Part shown: piece by piece, positions 1 through 9,556 of the stretch
Layout of the letters: each line of letters starts with the position of its first letter
Numbering within the stretch: position 1 is the stretch's first letter
DNA from: Burkholderiales bacterium
GTDB lineage: Bacteria; Pseudomonadota; Gammaproteobacteria; Burkholderiales; Burkholderiaceae_D
Direction: 5' to 3'
NCBI GenBank assembly: GCA_016196925.1
Contig: JACPWS010000083.1
Location: 57,044-121,043, forward strand
Length of the DNA stretch: 64,000 nt
Notes under the pieces: model-generated
Seen by the model: the letters and a program-made list of their open reading frames with translations, nothing else
Told to the model about the DNA's origin: nothing
The model's database searches: none
Position numbers and translations under genes: made by a program

Positions 1-711
1 GCGCTTCCACCAATTGCGTCATGTGGGTCTTGACTGGCTTCCCATTCCAGAAGCCGGTGCGGAACTTGACGTCGACGCCATAGGCGCTGGTATCTTGCGA
101 AATCACCAGCAATTCCTTGACGCCGGCCTTGAACAGATTCTCGGCTTCCAGCATCACATCCGCAATTGGACGCGAGACAAGGTCGCCGCGCATCGAAGGA
201 ATAATGCAAAAGCTGCAGCGATGATTGCAGCCTTCCGAAATCTTCAGGTAAGCAAAATGCTTGGGCGTCAGTTTCACGCCCTGCGCCGGCACCAGATCGA
301 TGAAGGGCTCATGCGGTTTAGGCAAGTGCTTATGCACCGCCGTCATGACTTCGCTCAAGGCGTGCGGACCGGTCACTTCCAGCACTTTCGGGTGTATGGC
401 CTGTATCATGTCCTGACCATTGGCATCCTTCTTGGCGCCGAGACAGCCGGTGACGATCACCTTGCCGTTCTCCGCCAATGCCTCGCCTATCGCGTCTAGC
501 GATTCTTGCACGGCAGCGTCGATAAAACCGCAAGTATTGACGATCACCAGATCGGCGCCGTCATAGGATTTAGCGGTTTCATAACCCTCGGCGCGTAACT
601 GGGTCAGTATCTGTTCGGAATCGACCAGGGCTTTCGGGCAACCGAGGGAGACGAAGCCGACTTTAGGATTGGCGGATGACTCTTGGCGGCGCAATTCAGT
701 AATGGACATAA
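1..711 (-). CDS. rimO: Ribosomal protein S12 methylthiotransferase RimO, N-terminal part (runs off window start)
   Basis: Reverse-strand translation begins [33 protein letters not shown] and contains the radical-SAM motif [11 protein letters not shown]; open through position 1. Confidence 0.93.
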
Positions 712-827
712 CAAGTGCAAGTAAACAAAAAAGGGGACGACAGCGAATCCGCCATTGTACCCTTTGCCACCTGGTATTGCCTTAACACCTGCCGTTTTTC
801 CTGAAAAATCAGCAGCTTAAGTCTCAA

Positions 828-1388
828 TTACTTGCCCTTCCCGCTATCGTCAACATTGAACGGGAAAGTCCCGAACATATTCTTAGCCTGACTTTGCATT
901 TGCTCTTGCATCTGCACGAACAGATTTTTGCTCTGTTCGATATAATTACCCATCATGCCCTGCATCATGGGACCCTGCACATTCATGAACTGCGTCCACA
1001 TTTCGGGGCTGAAAGGCTTCCCCTCATAAATACCCTTAGAATTTTCAGCCAGTTTATTCTGAATATCAATGAACGCCTGGATATTTTTCTCCAGATACGA
1101 TCCCATCATGCCTTGCATGGCATGACCATAGTAACGAATGATCTGCGCCAGCACAGCGCTGGAAAACATAGGAGAACCGCCCGCTTCTTCTTCTAAAATA
1201 ATTTGCAACAATATGCTGCGCGTCAGATCTTCACCGGTTTTAGCGTCGACTACGGCAAAATCGTCGTTGTCGAGTACGAATTGTTTTACATCCACCAAGG
1301 TGATATAGCTGCTGGTTTGCGTGTCGTACAGGCGGCGATTCGGATATTTTTTAATCAGATGTTGTGTTGATTTTTTTGCGCTATTCAT
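828..1388 (-). CDS. phaR: Polyhydroxyalkanoate synthesis repressor PhaR (start trimmed to MNSAKKSTQHLIKKYPNRRLYDT)
   Basis: KKYPNRRLYDTQTSSYITLVDVKQFVLD is the PhaR DNA-binding domain signature; lies next to phaB/phaC. Confidence 0.93.
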   Translation of the reverse strand: MNSAKKSTQHLIKKYPNRRLYDTQTSSYITLVDVKQFVLDNDDFAVVDAKTGEDLTRSILLQIILEEEAGGSPMFSSAVLAQIIRYYGHAMQGMMGSYLEKNIQAFIDIQNKLAENSKGIYEGKPFSPEMWTQFMNVQGPMMQGMMGNYIEQSKNLFVQMQEQMQSQAKNMFGTFPFNVDDSGKGK

Positions 1389-1560
1389 TGAAATCTCAAT
1401 TGATAACTTCCACGTCCAGACTTTGCATGGGAAAACTCCCATCGGAATGCCGGACCAATTCAAGCAAACAACCGACGCATTTTCAAAGCTCACAAAATAC
1501 GATGATTTGTTTGTCCCCCTGATTTATACCTTATGTTTTTTATTATACTTGCTGCAAATG

Positions 1561-1602
1561 ATATGCCCATCAGAACCTCGCGACTCTGATGGGCATATTT
1601 TA
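1561..1602. terminator. Perfect 14-bp inverted repeat between phaB and phaR; T-rich tail on + strand
   Basis: ATATGCCCATCAGA-N10-TCTGATGGGCATAT followed by TTTT. Confidence 0.5.
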
Positions 1603-1688
1603 CCGCACTGCAGAACGATGACGACAATTTAAGATTTTAAAAGCCTGATTTAAAACAACCCACCTCAAGCCCCTGCGCATCGCCGCAA

Positions 1689-2429
1689 TTAGCCCATGTG
1701 CAAACCGCCGTTGATCGAAAAATCCGATCCGGTAGCGTAACCGCCTTCGTCGGAAGCGATCCAGGCAACGATAGAGGCAATTTCTTCCGGCTCGGCTAAA
1801 CGCTTAACCGGGATGCCGGAGACAATTTTCTCCAAGACATCGGGACGTATCGCCTTTACCATATCGGTCCCGACATAACCCGGAGAAACCGTATTCACAG
1901 TCACGCCTTTGGTCGCCACTTCCTGCGCCAGCGCCATCGTAAATCCATGAATGCCGGCCTTGGCAGTCGAATAGTTAGTCTGGCCGAATTGGCCTTTCTG
2001 ACCATTGACGGAAGAAATGTTAACGATGCGCCCCCAGCCACGATCAACCATGCTGTCGATAACTTGCTTGGTGACGTTAAACAGGGAGTTCAGGTTGGTA
2101 TCCATGACTGCATCCCAATCCGCCTTGCTCATCTTGCGGAATTGGCCGTCGCGGGTGATGCCGGCGTTATTTACCAGCACATCGACTTCACCGATCTCTG
2201 CCCTCACCTTTTCGAACGCTGCTTTCGTCGATTCCCAATCCGACACATTACCCTCGGAAGCGTGAATATCAAACCCTACGGCACGCATGTCAGCCAACCA
2301 CTTGTCTTTGCGTGGAGAGTTAGGCCCGCAACCGGCGACCACGATATAACCATCCTTGCATAAACGTTTACAAATTGAAGTTCCGATACCACCCATGCCG
2401 CCGGTTACATACGCAATACGCTTTAACAT
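1689..2429 (-). CDS. phaB: Acetoacetyl-CoA reductase (SDR family)
   Basis: SDR motifs TGGMGGIG, NNAGIT, YSTAKAG; next to phaC and phaR. Confidence 0.92.
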   Translation of the reverse strand: MLKRIAYVTGGMGGIGTSICKRLCKDGYIVVAGCGPNSPRKDKWLADMRAVGFDIHASEGNVSDWESTKAAFEKVRAEIGEVDVLVNNAGITRDGQFRKMSKADWDAVMDTNLNSLFNVTKQVIDSMVDRGWGRIVNISSVNGQKGQFGQTNYSTAKAGIHGFTMALAQEVATKGVTVNTVSPGYVGTDMVKAIRPDVLEKIVSGIPVKRLAEPEEIASIVAWIASDEGGYATGSDFSINGGLHMG

Positions 2430-2476
2430 ACTTTTCTCCAGGTTAAAATATTAACTGACCGACTTTTGTTGCCTTG

Positions 2477-4195
2477 TTAAGCTGCTCTGATTTTGACATA
2501 ACGCCCGGGTGCCGGTTCTATCGCGGAGCGATTTGAATTTCCAGGCTTGAGCGGAGACTTAACCATCTTTCCGCCGTGCTCAGACAGGAAGGCTGCCCAC
2601 TCCGGCCACCAACTGCCGGGATGCTCTTGCGCGCCATCCAACCAGGATTGCGCGTCAAGTTCAGTTTGCGCATTCTTCCAGTAACTCCTTTTCTTTTTTG
2701 CCGGAGGATTCACTACCCCGGCAATATGCCCGGAAGCTCCTAGCACAAAGCGATTCCGTTTTTTAGATTGCGGGTTCAGTACGGCCAGCGAAGCAAACGC
2801 CGCTTGCCAAGGCACGATATGATCTTCGCGCGAGCCATAGATAAATACCGGCGCATCTATCTCGCCGAGATCGATCTTATTGCCCGCCACAGTTAATTCA
2901 CCCGGCTGTTTAAGCTTATTTTCGAGATAAGTGTTACGCAGATACCAGCAAAACATCGGCCCCGGTAAATTAGTACTATCCGCGTTCCAATATAGCAAAT
3001 CAAATGGCGGCGGGCTTTGCCCCTTAAGGTAGTTGGACTGCACGTAATTCCAGACCAGGTCGTTGGCGCGCAAACTGGAAAAAGTGCTGGCGAGATCGCG
3101 CCCCGGCAACAATCCTTTACGGCCTATAGTTTGCTCGCGCATGGCAACTTGCATCTCATCAACGAACACATCCAGCACTCCGGTATCGGAGAAGTCCAGC
3201 AAGGTGGTCAGCAAGGTCAGGCTGCTGGCAGGATGTTCGCCGCGCGCCGCCAATACCGCCAGCGCCGTCGAAATGATCGTCCCGCCGACGCAGAAGCCAA
3301 ATGCATTGATTTTGTCTTGCTTGCTAATTTCTTGCGCCAGATGAATCGCCTTGATCGCGCCGTCTTCTATGTAATCATCCCAGGTGACTTCCGCCATCTC
3401 TTCATCTGGATTCGCCCAAGAAACGAGGAACACGGTATGCCCTTGCTCTATAGCGTAGCGGACTACCGAATTTTCCGGCTGCAAATCGAGAATATAAAAT
3501 TTGTTGATACAGGGCGGGATCATCAGCAGGGGGCGCTGATGCACAGTCTTCGTCAGCGGAGTGTATTGGATCAGCTGGAATAAGCGATTTTCATATACCA
3601 CCGTTCCCTCGGAAGCCGCCACATTCTTGCCGACTTCAAAGGCCGATTCATCGGTCTGGGAAATGCGCCCCTTATGCATATCGGCCAGCATCTGGGCAAT
3701 CCCTTTGGCCAGGCTTTCCCCTTTGCTTTCTATCAGCTTGCTCTGCGCTTCAGGATTGGTCACCAGAAAATTGGCCGGGGACATGGCGTCGATCATTTGC
3801 TGGACGGCGAAGCTGATCTTCTGCTTGGTTTTTTCCGGCGCCTGCACCGCTTCGGCCATCGCCATCAAAAAACGTGCGTTCAATAAATAGGAAGCGGCGC
3901 TGTAGGCGTGCATGGCATGGTTATGCCAGTCGGGGGAGGAAAAACGTCTGTCGTTGAGAGCGGGTAATTTGGATACGGCAAAATCTTGCCATAACTTGCC
4001 GAATTCCTGCATGTATTCATTTTGCAAACGCGTCATCGTTGCAGGATCGATCTGCGCACCCAATTCTTTCAGCGCATCGAGCATAGGCGGTTCCGCCATT
4101 GGCGTGACAGGCTTCATCCATTCCTGCCACTTGTTTTGATTCACTAGCTGTGACATCCATTCGGAGTACATAGCTTGAGGATCATAAGTCTTCAT
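2477..4195 (-). CDS. phaC: Class I poly(3-hydroxyalkanoate) synthase
   Basis: 572 aa; lipase-like box GFCVGGT and the PhaC-typical GHIAGVVNPP. Confidence 0.95.
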   Translation of the reverse strand: MKTYDPQAMYSEWMSQLVNQNKWQEWMKPVTPMAEPPMLDALKELGAQIDPATMTRLQNEYMQEFGKLWQDFAVSKLPALNDRRFSSPDWHNHAMHAYSAASYLLNARFLMAMAEAVQAPEKTKQKISFAVQQMIDAMSPANFLVTNPEAQSKLIESKGESLAKGIAQMLADMHKGRISQTDESAFEVGKNVAASEGTVVYENRLFQLIQYTPLTKTVHQRPLLMIPPCINKFYILDLQPENSVVRYAIEQGHTVFLVSWANPDEEMAEVTWDDYIEDGAIKAIHLAQEISKQDKINAFGFCVGGTIISTALAVLAARGEHPASSLTLLTTLLDFSDTGVLDVFVDEMQVAMREQTIGRKGLLPGRDLASTFSSLRANDLVWNYVQSNYLKGQSPPPFDLLYWNADSTNLPGPMFCWYLRNTYLENKLKQPGELTVAGNKIDLGEIDAPVFIYGSREDHIVPWQAAFASLAVLNPQSKKRNRFVLGASGHIAGVVNPPAKKKRSYWKNAQTELDAQSWLDGAQEHPGSWWPEWAAFLSEHGGKMVKSPLKPGNSNRSAIEPAPGRYVKIRAA

Positions 4196-4291
4196 GCGTG
4201 CCTCCTGATTTTCGCGTATCGTTGCGGATTAATTTTGGGCTTAGAAACTTCTGACTTGGATAGAAAATTTTAAATTATTAACAAGGAATTT

Positions 4292-4528
4292 ATGTATATA
4301 GTCGCTATCGCCTGGATATATGTTGTGTTAATGATGGCAATCACCGAATATTCGGTGGCTGCAGGAATTATGACGTTTTTAATGTATTGCGTGTTACCTT
4401 TAACAATGATTTTGTATCTGATGCGCAGCCCGCAACGCAAACGCGCCAATAAAGAAGCTGCCATAGAACGGGCAACGAAAGCCCAACGATCGACATCAGA
4501 AACATCGAAGCCCGATATCGCCGCTTAA
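4292..4528 (+). CDS. Small hydrophobic hypothetical protein (78 aa)
   Basis: Two probable TM segments and an AAGGA-like RBS (aacaaggaattt) before ATG. Confidence 0.6.
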   Translation: MYIVAIAWIYVVLMMAITEYSVAAGIMTFLMYCVLPLTMILYLMRSPQRKRANKEAAIERATKAQRSTSETSKPDIAA

Positions 4529-4531
4529 CGG

Positions 4532-5317
4532 TCAGCCTATCCAGATCAGGCTCGCCATCCGCCCGGTTACGCCATCTCTGCGGTAGGAATAAAACTGCCC
4601 GGTTTCCGTCACGGTGCAGTGCCGCCCGCCATAGACTTGAGTCACCCCCGCCGCCGCCAGTATCCGCCCGGCCAAACCGTAGATATCCGCGTTATATTTT
4701 GCGGTCCGGCCTACGGCAGTTTTCGCGACAAAACACTCGGCAGCATTTGCCATTTGAGCAGTAAAAACATCCAAAACTTCTTGCCCCACCTCAAACTGGG
4801 CTGGCCCTATCGCCGGCCCCATCCACGCCACAATCTCATCCGCCCCCTTTTTTTGCATTTGCGCTACAGTGTTTTGCAACACACCTCCCGCCAGTCCGCG
4901 CCACCCGGCATGTGCCGCCGCGACCACATGCCCGCTTCGATCTGAGAACAGCACCGGCAAGCAATCCGCCGTCAATACCGCGCAAACCGCGGCGCCTCTA
5001 TCGGTAAAAACGGCATCCGCCGTCACCGACTGATGTATCGTGGCGGCATCCACCACAATATTGCCATGCACTTGTGATAAGAAGATGACATCCGTCGGCA
5101 AACACCGGTTTAACAAAGTGCGGTTGGCGGCCACTGCGACAACATCATCTGCCACATGATCGCCCAGATTGAATCCGCCACCACCACAACCGTCGTCATA
5201 CGGTGCAGCGCTGAAACCACCGCGACGCGTGGTGCAAAAAGCGTGGACATGCGCCGGCACGCCCTGCCAATCCGGGATAATGACGGGGAAAGGCAAGCCG
5301 TGAACAGACGACATCAT
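4532..5317 (-). CDS. pgeF: PgeF/YfiH-type copper oxidase (laccase-domain) protein; start trimmed to MMSSVHGLP
   Basis: Motifs LSQVHGN, TADCLPVLF, AAHAGWRGL, WMGPAIGP; 4-nt overlap with rluD. Confidence 0.9.
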   Translation of the reverse strand: MMSSVHGLPFPVIIPDWQGVPAHVHAFCTTRRGGFSAAPYDDGCGGGGFNLGDHVADDVVAVAANRTLLNRCLPTDVIFLSQVHGNIVVDAATIHQSVTADAVFTDRGAAVCAVLTADCLPVLFSDRSGHVVAAAHAGWRGLAGGVLQNTVAQMQKKGADEIVAWMGPAIGPAQFEVGQEVLDVFTAQMANAAECFVAKTAVGRTAKYNADIYGLAGRILAAAGVTQVYGGRHCTVTETGQFYSYRRDGVTGRMASLIWIG

Positions 5318-6354
5318 GGTTGCGCGACACCTGCTTGCGTCAACAGTGCAGAAAAATCGGCGGCCAAGGGCACTTCCCACTCTATATGTGCTTCGGTTTC
5401 CGGATGGATCAGGCCGAGTTTGCGCGCCTGCAAAGCCTGACGAGGGAAAAAGCGCGCCAGATGCTGTTTTCCGTACAAAGTATCGCCGACCAGCGGAAAA
5501 CCCAGCGACAGCATATGCACCCGTATCTGATGTGTGCGACCGGTTTCCAACTGACAAGCAACCAGACTGACTGCAAACTTCTCCAACATACCGCTGCCCA
5601 CGCGCTGGAAATGCGTGATCGCCGGCTTGGCCAACATGCTTTGCGACACCGCCATCTTGATTCTGTCGCGCGGGTGCCTTGCCATGGCGGCGTCTACCGT
5701 CCCCGATAAGTTTGGCGTGCCCCAGACCAGCGCATAATATTCACGTTTAACGGTACGCGCCTGCAACTGGCGCACCAACTCCGTATGCGCCACCAGAGTC
5801 TTGGCTACCACCATCAAACCAGAAGTATCCTTATCCAGCCGGTGCACTATGCCCGCACGCGGCACCCCGGCCAGTTCAGGCCAGCGATGCAGCAAGCCGT
5901 TTAACAAGGTACCCGACCAATTGCCGGCCGCCGGATGGACGACCATGCCGGCCGGTTTATTGATGACCAGAATCGCATCGTCTTCATACACGATATCGAG
6001 CGTCATTTCTTCCGGCTGATAAGCGCCTTCATCCGGCGCAGCTTGCGGCTGGATAACGATCTTCTCGTCGCCGAGAACGGTCATTTTCGTTTTTGCCGGC
6101 TTGCCATCCACGGTCACAAAACCAGCTTCTATCCATTGCTGGATACGACTTCTGGAATATTGGGGAACAAGTCTCGACACCGTCTTGTCCAAACGCTCAC
6201 CACAGACGCTGGAGTCCAGCTTCAATTCTATTTGCTCTGCTACGGAAGAAAAATCCTCGCCCGTTTCTACGTCATCGACACCGTCGTCAAACTCGGTGTC
6301 CAGATCGGGATCTGACAAAATCACTACTGCAGTTGGTTTCACATTTTTTGCCAT
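5314..6354 (-). CDS. rluD: 23S rRNA pseudouridine synthase RluD
   Basis: S4-like N-terminus, HRLDKDTSGLMVVAKT, RTHQIRVH; divergent from bamD. Confidence 0.93.
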   Translation of the reverse strand: MAKNVKPTAVVILSDPDLDTEFDDGVDDVETGEDFSSVAEQIELKLDSSVCGERLDKTVSRLVPQYSRSRIQQWIEAGFVTVDGKPAKTKMTVLGDEKIVIQPQAAPDEGAYQPEEMTLDIVYEDDAILVINKPAGMVVHPAAGNWSGTLLNGLLHRWPELAGVPRAGIVHRLDKDTSGLMVVAKTLVAHTELVRQLQARTVKREYYALVWGTPNLSGTVDAAMARHPRDRIKMAVSQSMLAKPAITHFQRVGSGMLEKFAVSLVACQLETGRTHQIRVHMLSLGFPLVGDTLYGKQHLARFFPRQALQARKLGLIHPETEAHIEWEVPLAADFSALLTQAGVAQP

Positions 6355-6379
6355 CGGCTATAATCCGTAAATTGTTTTC

Positions 6380-7201
6380 ATGCACATGCACAAACTTATG
6401 CACATTAAATCCTTGAAATTGCTGGTCCTGGCTGTAGCCGCATCGCTGAGTTTAAGCGGCTGCGGTGTCTTTGGCGAAAAAGGCGATGAGACCAGAACCT
6501 GGTCAGCATCAAAATTATACGCTGAAGCAAAAGACGAAATGTCCAATGGTGCATACGAAAAGGCAATTCAATATTTTGAAAAACTGGAATCGCGCTTCCC
6601 CTTCGGCACTTATGCGCAACAAGCACAGATGGAAACCGCCTACGCTTATTACAAACAAGGCGATCAAGCCCAGGCACTGGCGGCGGTTGAACGTTTCATC
6701 AAACTACATCCGAATCACAGCCATGTCGATTACATGTACTATCTGCGCGGCCTGATCAATTTCAATGACCAGCTTGGCCTGTTCAACTTCCTCGCGAATC
6801 AGGACATTACCGAGCGCGACCCCAAGGCTTCACGCGACTCATTCGATGCATTTAAGCAATTAGCGATACAGTTCCCAGGCAGCCAATACACACCGGACGC
6901 CATCGCCCGCATGAAATACCTGGTCAATGCGCTGGCCCAGTACGATGTCCACGTCGCCAATTATTATCTGCGTCGCGGCGCCTATCTGGCTTCCGCCAAC
7001 CGCGCCCAGTCGGCCATCAAGGAATACCCGGATGCGCCGGCGATTGAAGAAGCGATGTATATCCTGGTTCGCTCTTACGATGCGATGGGGATGACAGAAT
7101 TACGCGACGACGCCAACCGGGTGTTTTTGAAAAATTTCCCGCAAAGCAGCTTCCTGAGCGGCAAAGGGCGTGAAAAGAAATCCTGGTGGAAATTTTGGTA
7201 A
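6380..7201 (+). CDS. bamD: Outer membrane assembly lipoprotein BamD
   Basis: Lipobox LSGCG, TPR region, YYLRRGAYLAS and ANRVFLKNFP. Confidence 0.93.
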   Translation: MHMHKLMHIKSLKLLVLAVAASLSLSGCGVFGEKGDETRTWSASKLYAEAKDEMSNGAYEKAIQYFEKLESRFPFGTYAQQAQMETAYAYYKQGDQAQALAAVERFIKLHPNHSHVDYMYYLRGLINFNDQLGLFNFLANQDITERDPKASRDSFDAFKQLAIQFPGSQYTPDAIARMKYLVNALAQYDVHVANYYLRRGAYLASANRAQSAIKEYPDAPAIEEAMYILVRSYDAMGMTELRDDANRVFLKNFPQSSFLSGKGREKKSWWKFW

Positions 7202-7221
7202 GCTGAACTGCATTCCGAAAT

Positions 7222-7254
7222 GCCTCCGCGAACCTCACGCGTAGGCTTTTTTTT
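7222..7254 (+). terminator. Rho-independent terminator after bamD
   Basis: GCCTCCGCG-aacctca-CGCGTAGGC followed by T8. Confidence 0.75.
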
Positions 7255-7255
7255 C

Positions 7256-8035
7256 TTACCGCTCAGCCAATTTACGTCGGTACACCCACTGTTTCTGATT
7301 CGACTCTTCTTCGCAATACGCATAGCCGTCAACATCAAACGCTTTCAGCTGTTCCGGCTGCCTGAGCGCATTGACAGCGCAATACCGCGCCATCAAACCT
7401 CGGGCGCGTTTGGCGTAAAAGGAAATGATCTTGTATTTGCCGTTTTTCCAATCCTGAAACACAGGAGAAATTACCGGCACATCCAATAAGGGCGACTTGA
7501 CCACTTTAAAATATTCGTCCGAAGCCAGATTGATCAGGGCTGGAGATTGCCGGTGCAGCAGCTTACCCTTCAAGGCCTCGGTAACTTTATTTCCCCAAAA
7601 TGCATATAAATTCTTCCCTTGAGGATTTGCCAGCGACGTTCCCATTTCCAGCCGGTAGGCTTGCAGCATATCGAGCGGACGCAGCAAGCCATACAAACCG
7701 GACAGTATGCGCACCTGATTCTGCAGGTAATCGAGTTGCTGCGCGTCCAGACTGGCCGCCCCCAGCCCCTCATATACATCGCCGTTAAACGCAAATACCG
7801 CCGGCCTGATTTGATCCGCCGGCGGCTGGTGTGACCATGCTGCAAACCGCGCCATATTCAATTGCGCCAGCGTCGGAGAGATATCCATCAATTCGCCCAG
7901 CTGGTCTGCCGACAATTGCCTGGCGATGCGGTTTAATGCGGCGGCTTCCTCCATAAACAAGGGCAGCGTAGATCTTTTTGTCTTGAACGGGGTTTCGTAA
8001 TCGAGACTTTTGGCCGGAGATAATACAATGAGCAT
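7256..8035 (-). CDS. yaaA: Peroxide stress protein YaaA (DUF328)
   Basis: MLIVLSPAKSLDYETP; LSGLYGLLRPLDMLQAYRLEMGT; FYAKRARGLMARY. Confidence 0.94.
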   Translation of the reverse strand: MLIVLSPAKSLDYETPFKTKRSTLPLFMEEAAALNRIARQLSADQLGELMDISPTLAQLNMARFAAWSHQPPADQIRPAVFAFNGDVYEGLGAASLDAQQLDYLQNQVRILSGLYGLLRPLDMLQAYRLEMGTSLANPQGKNLYAFWGNKVTEALKGKLLHRQSPALINLASDEYFKVVKSPLLDVPVISPVFQDWKNGKYKIISFYAKRARGLMARYCAVNALRQPEQLKAFDVDGYAYCEEESNQKQWVYRRKLAER

Positions 8036-8056
8036 AAATTAACTTAAACAGACACA

Positions 8057-8539
8057 ATGACCGCCATCATACCCAAGCGCGTAATACTTGACACCAATGT
8101 CTGCCTGGATTTATTCGTTTTCCGCGACCAGCGCTGGCTGCCCTTATTAAATGCCATGCAAGACGGCAGCATTAAAGCCCTCACTCGCAGCGATTGTCGC
8201 GAAGAGTGGCTGGCGGTATTGAAATATCCGCATTTACCGGTAGCGGCCGATCAATACCTGCCACTGGAGCAGGAATTCGATGCTTACATAGAATGCGTTA
8301 GCCCGCCGGAAAAAAGTACGCTGCGCCTGCCTATCTGCAGCGACCGCGACGATCAGAAATTTCTGGAGATCGCCCGCGACGCCGGCGCCGAGGTACTGGT
8401 AACGAAAGATAAAGCCTTGCTGAAACTCGCCAGAAAGACGGCTAACGCCGGCTTTTATCAAATAACAACGCCGGAAAAATTCATACTTTCACTGACGCCG
8501 AATGGCGCCGGAACTGCGACCACCTCAACAAAAGCATGA
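8057..8539 (+). CDS. PIN-domain protein (putative toxin family, COG1569-like)
   Basis: VILDTNVCLDLFVF (PIN acidic motif), CSDRDDQKFLEIARDAGAEVLVTKDKALL. Confidence 0.8.
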   Translation: MTAIIPKRVILDTNVCLDLFVFRDQRWLPLLNAMQDGSIKALTRSDCREEWLAVLKYPHLPVAADQYLPLEQEFDAYIECVSPPEKSTLRLPICSDRDDQKFLEIARDAGAEVLVTKDKALLKLARKTANAGFYQITTPEKFILSLTPNGAGTATTSTKA

Positions 8540-8797
8540 CAAATTTAATTTCCGTGGGTTACTCTTCGATAAAGTCCTGTTACTATGATGTGAGGAAAAG
8601 CAGTCTGCCCGAACCAGGGAAACTGCCCCCGGATTAGCCAGGACGGCATCTGGAAATATCAGGGGAGGCAATGCAGAATGACCGGACCCGGGAGCGCAAT
8701 ATCCCTGCCGCATATCGTGCCAGCCTCTCTGTGAGCTACCATGATATTTGTGGAAAATCTACACAATAATCACAGCGATTATGGAGAATCAAGGACT

Positions 8798-9556
8798 ATG
8801 ACCGACTCAGCAGATGATCTGGACGCATTGTTTGAAGAAATGGCTAATCAGCGTCTGGAAGCGAGCGTCGCCCCCGCCGCGGCCGCGCCGGCACCGGACG
8901 CCTTAGCCGCTGCGGCGTCAGCAGAGCACAATCCAGCCAAGTTTAACTTCCACAGTAGCAGCGATGAATCGTCCAAACCGATGTTTGATCGCCTGGGCGG
9001 CCTGGTCCGGATGTTGCACGACTCCATGCGCGAACTCGGTTACGACCGCTCGTTGTCGGCGGTGGCGTCGCAGATCAACGATGCTCAGGACAGACTGGAA
9101 TACGTCGCCACCCTGACCGAACAGGCTGCCAATAAAGTATTGAATGCAACCGACGTCGGCATGCCCGAGCAAGACGAGCTGGCCAAGCAAGCGAAGAACA
9201 TGGACAGCCGCTGGCAAGAGTTGTTCGCCGGCAAACTCAGCGTGGACGAATTCAAGCAATTGGCCGGCGATTCCAAAGCCTTTGCCGGCACCGTCATCGC
9301 CGCCACCGATGCCGAAAAAGCGCGCTTACTGGAAATCATGATGGCGCAGGATTTCCAGGACCTGACCGGCCAGCTGATCAAGAAAGTGGTTGCCATCACC
9401 CAGGCCGTCGAGCGCGAACTGGCGCAAATCCTGATCGACAACGCGCCGGAACAACTCAAAGAAAAAGCCGTAGAATTGATGGAAGGACCTTCCGTCCCGA
9501 ATGCCGCGCTGGAACAGGACGATGTAGACAACCTACTTGATAGTCTGGGTTTCTGA
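8798..9556 (+). CDS. cheZ: Protein phosphatase CheZ, copy 1 (start trimmed to MTDSADDLDALFEEM)
   Basis: MMAQDFQDLTGQLIKK catalytic motif; C-terminal CheY-binding helix VDNLLDSLGF. Confidence 0.92.
   Translation: MTDSADDLDALFEEMANQRLEASVAPAAAAPAPDALAAAASAEHNPAKFNFHSSSDESSKPMFDRLGGLVRMLHDSMRELGYDRSLSAVASQINDAQDRLEYVATLTEQAANKVLNATDVGMPEQDELAKQAKNMDSRWQELFAGKLSVDEFKQLAGDSKAFAGTVIAATDAEKARLLEIMMAQDFQDLTGQLIKKVVAITQAVERELAQILIDNAPEQLKEKAVELMEGPSVPNAALEQDDVDNLLDSLGF

Noticed and set aside
4339-4358. Palindrome CACCGAATATTCGGTG
   Set aside because: Inside the small ORF 4292-4528 and short enough to be coincidental.
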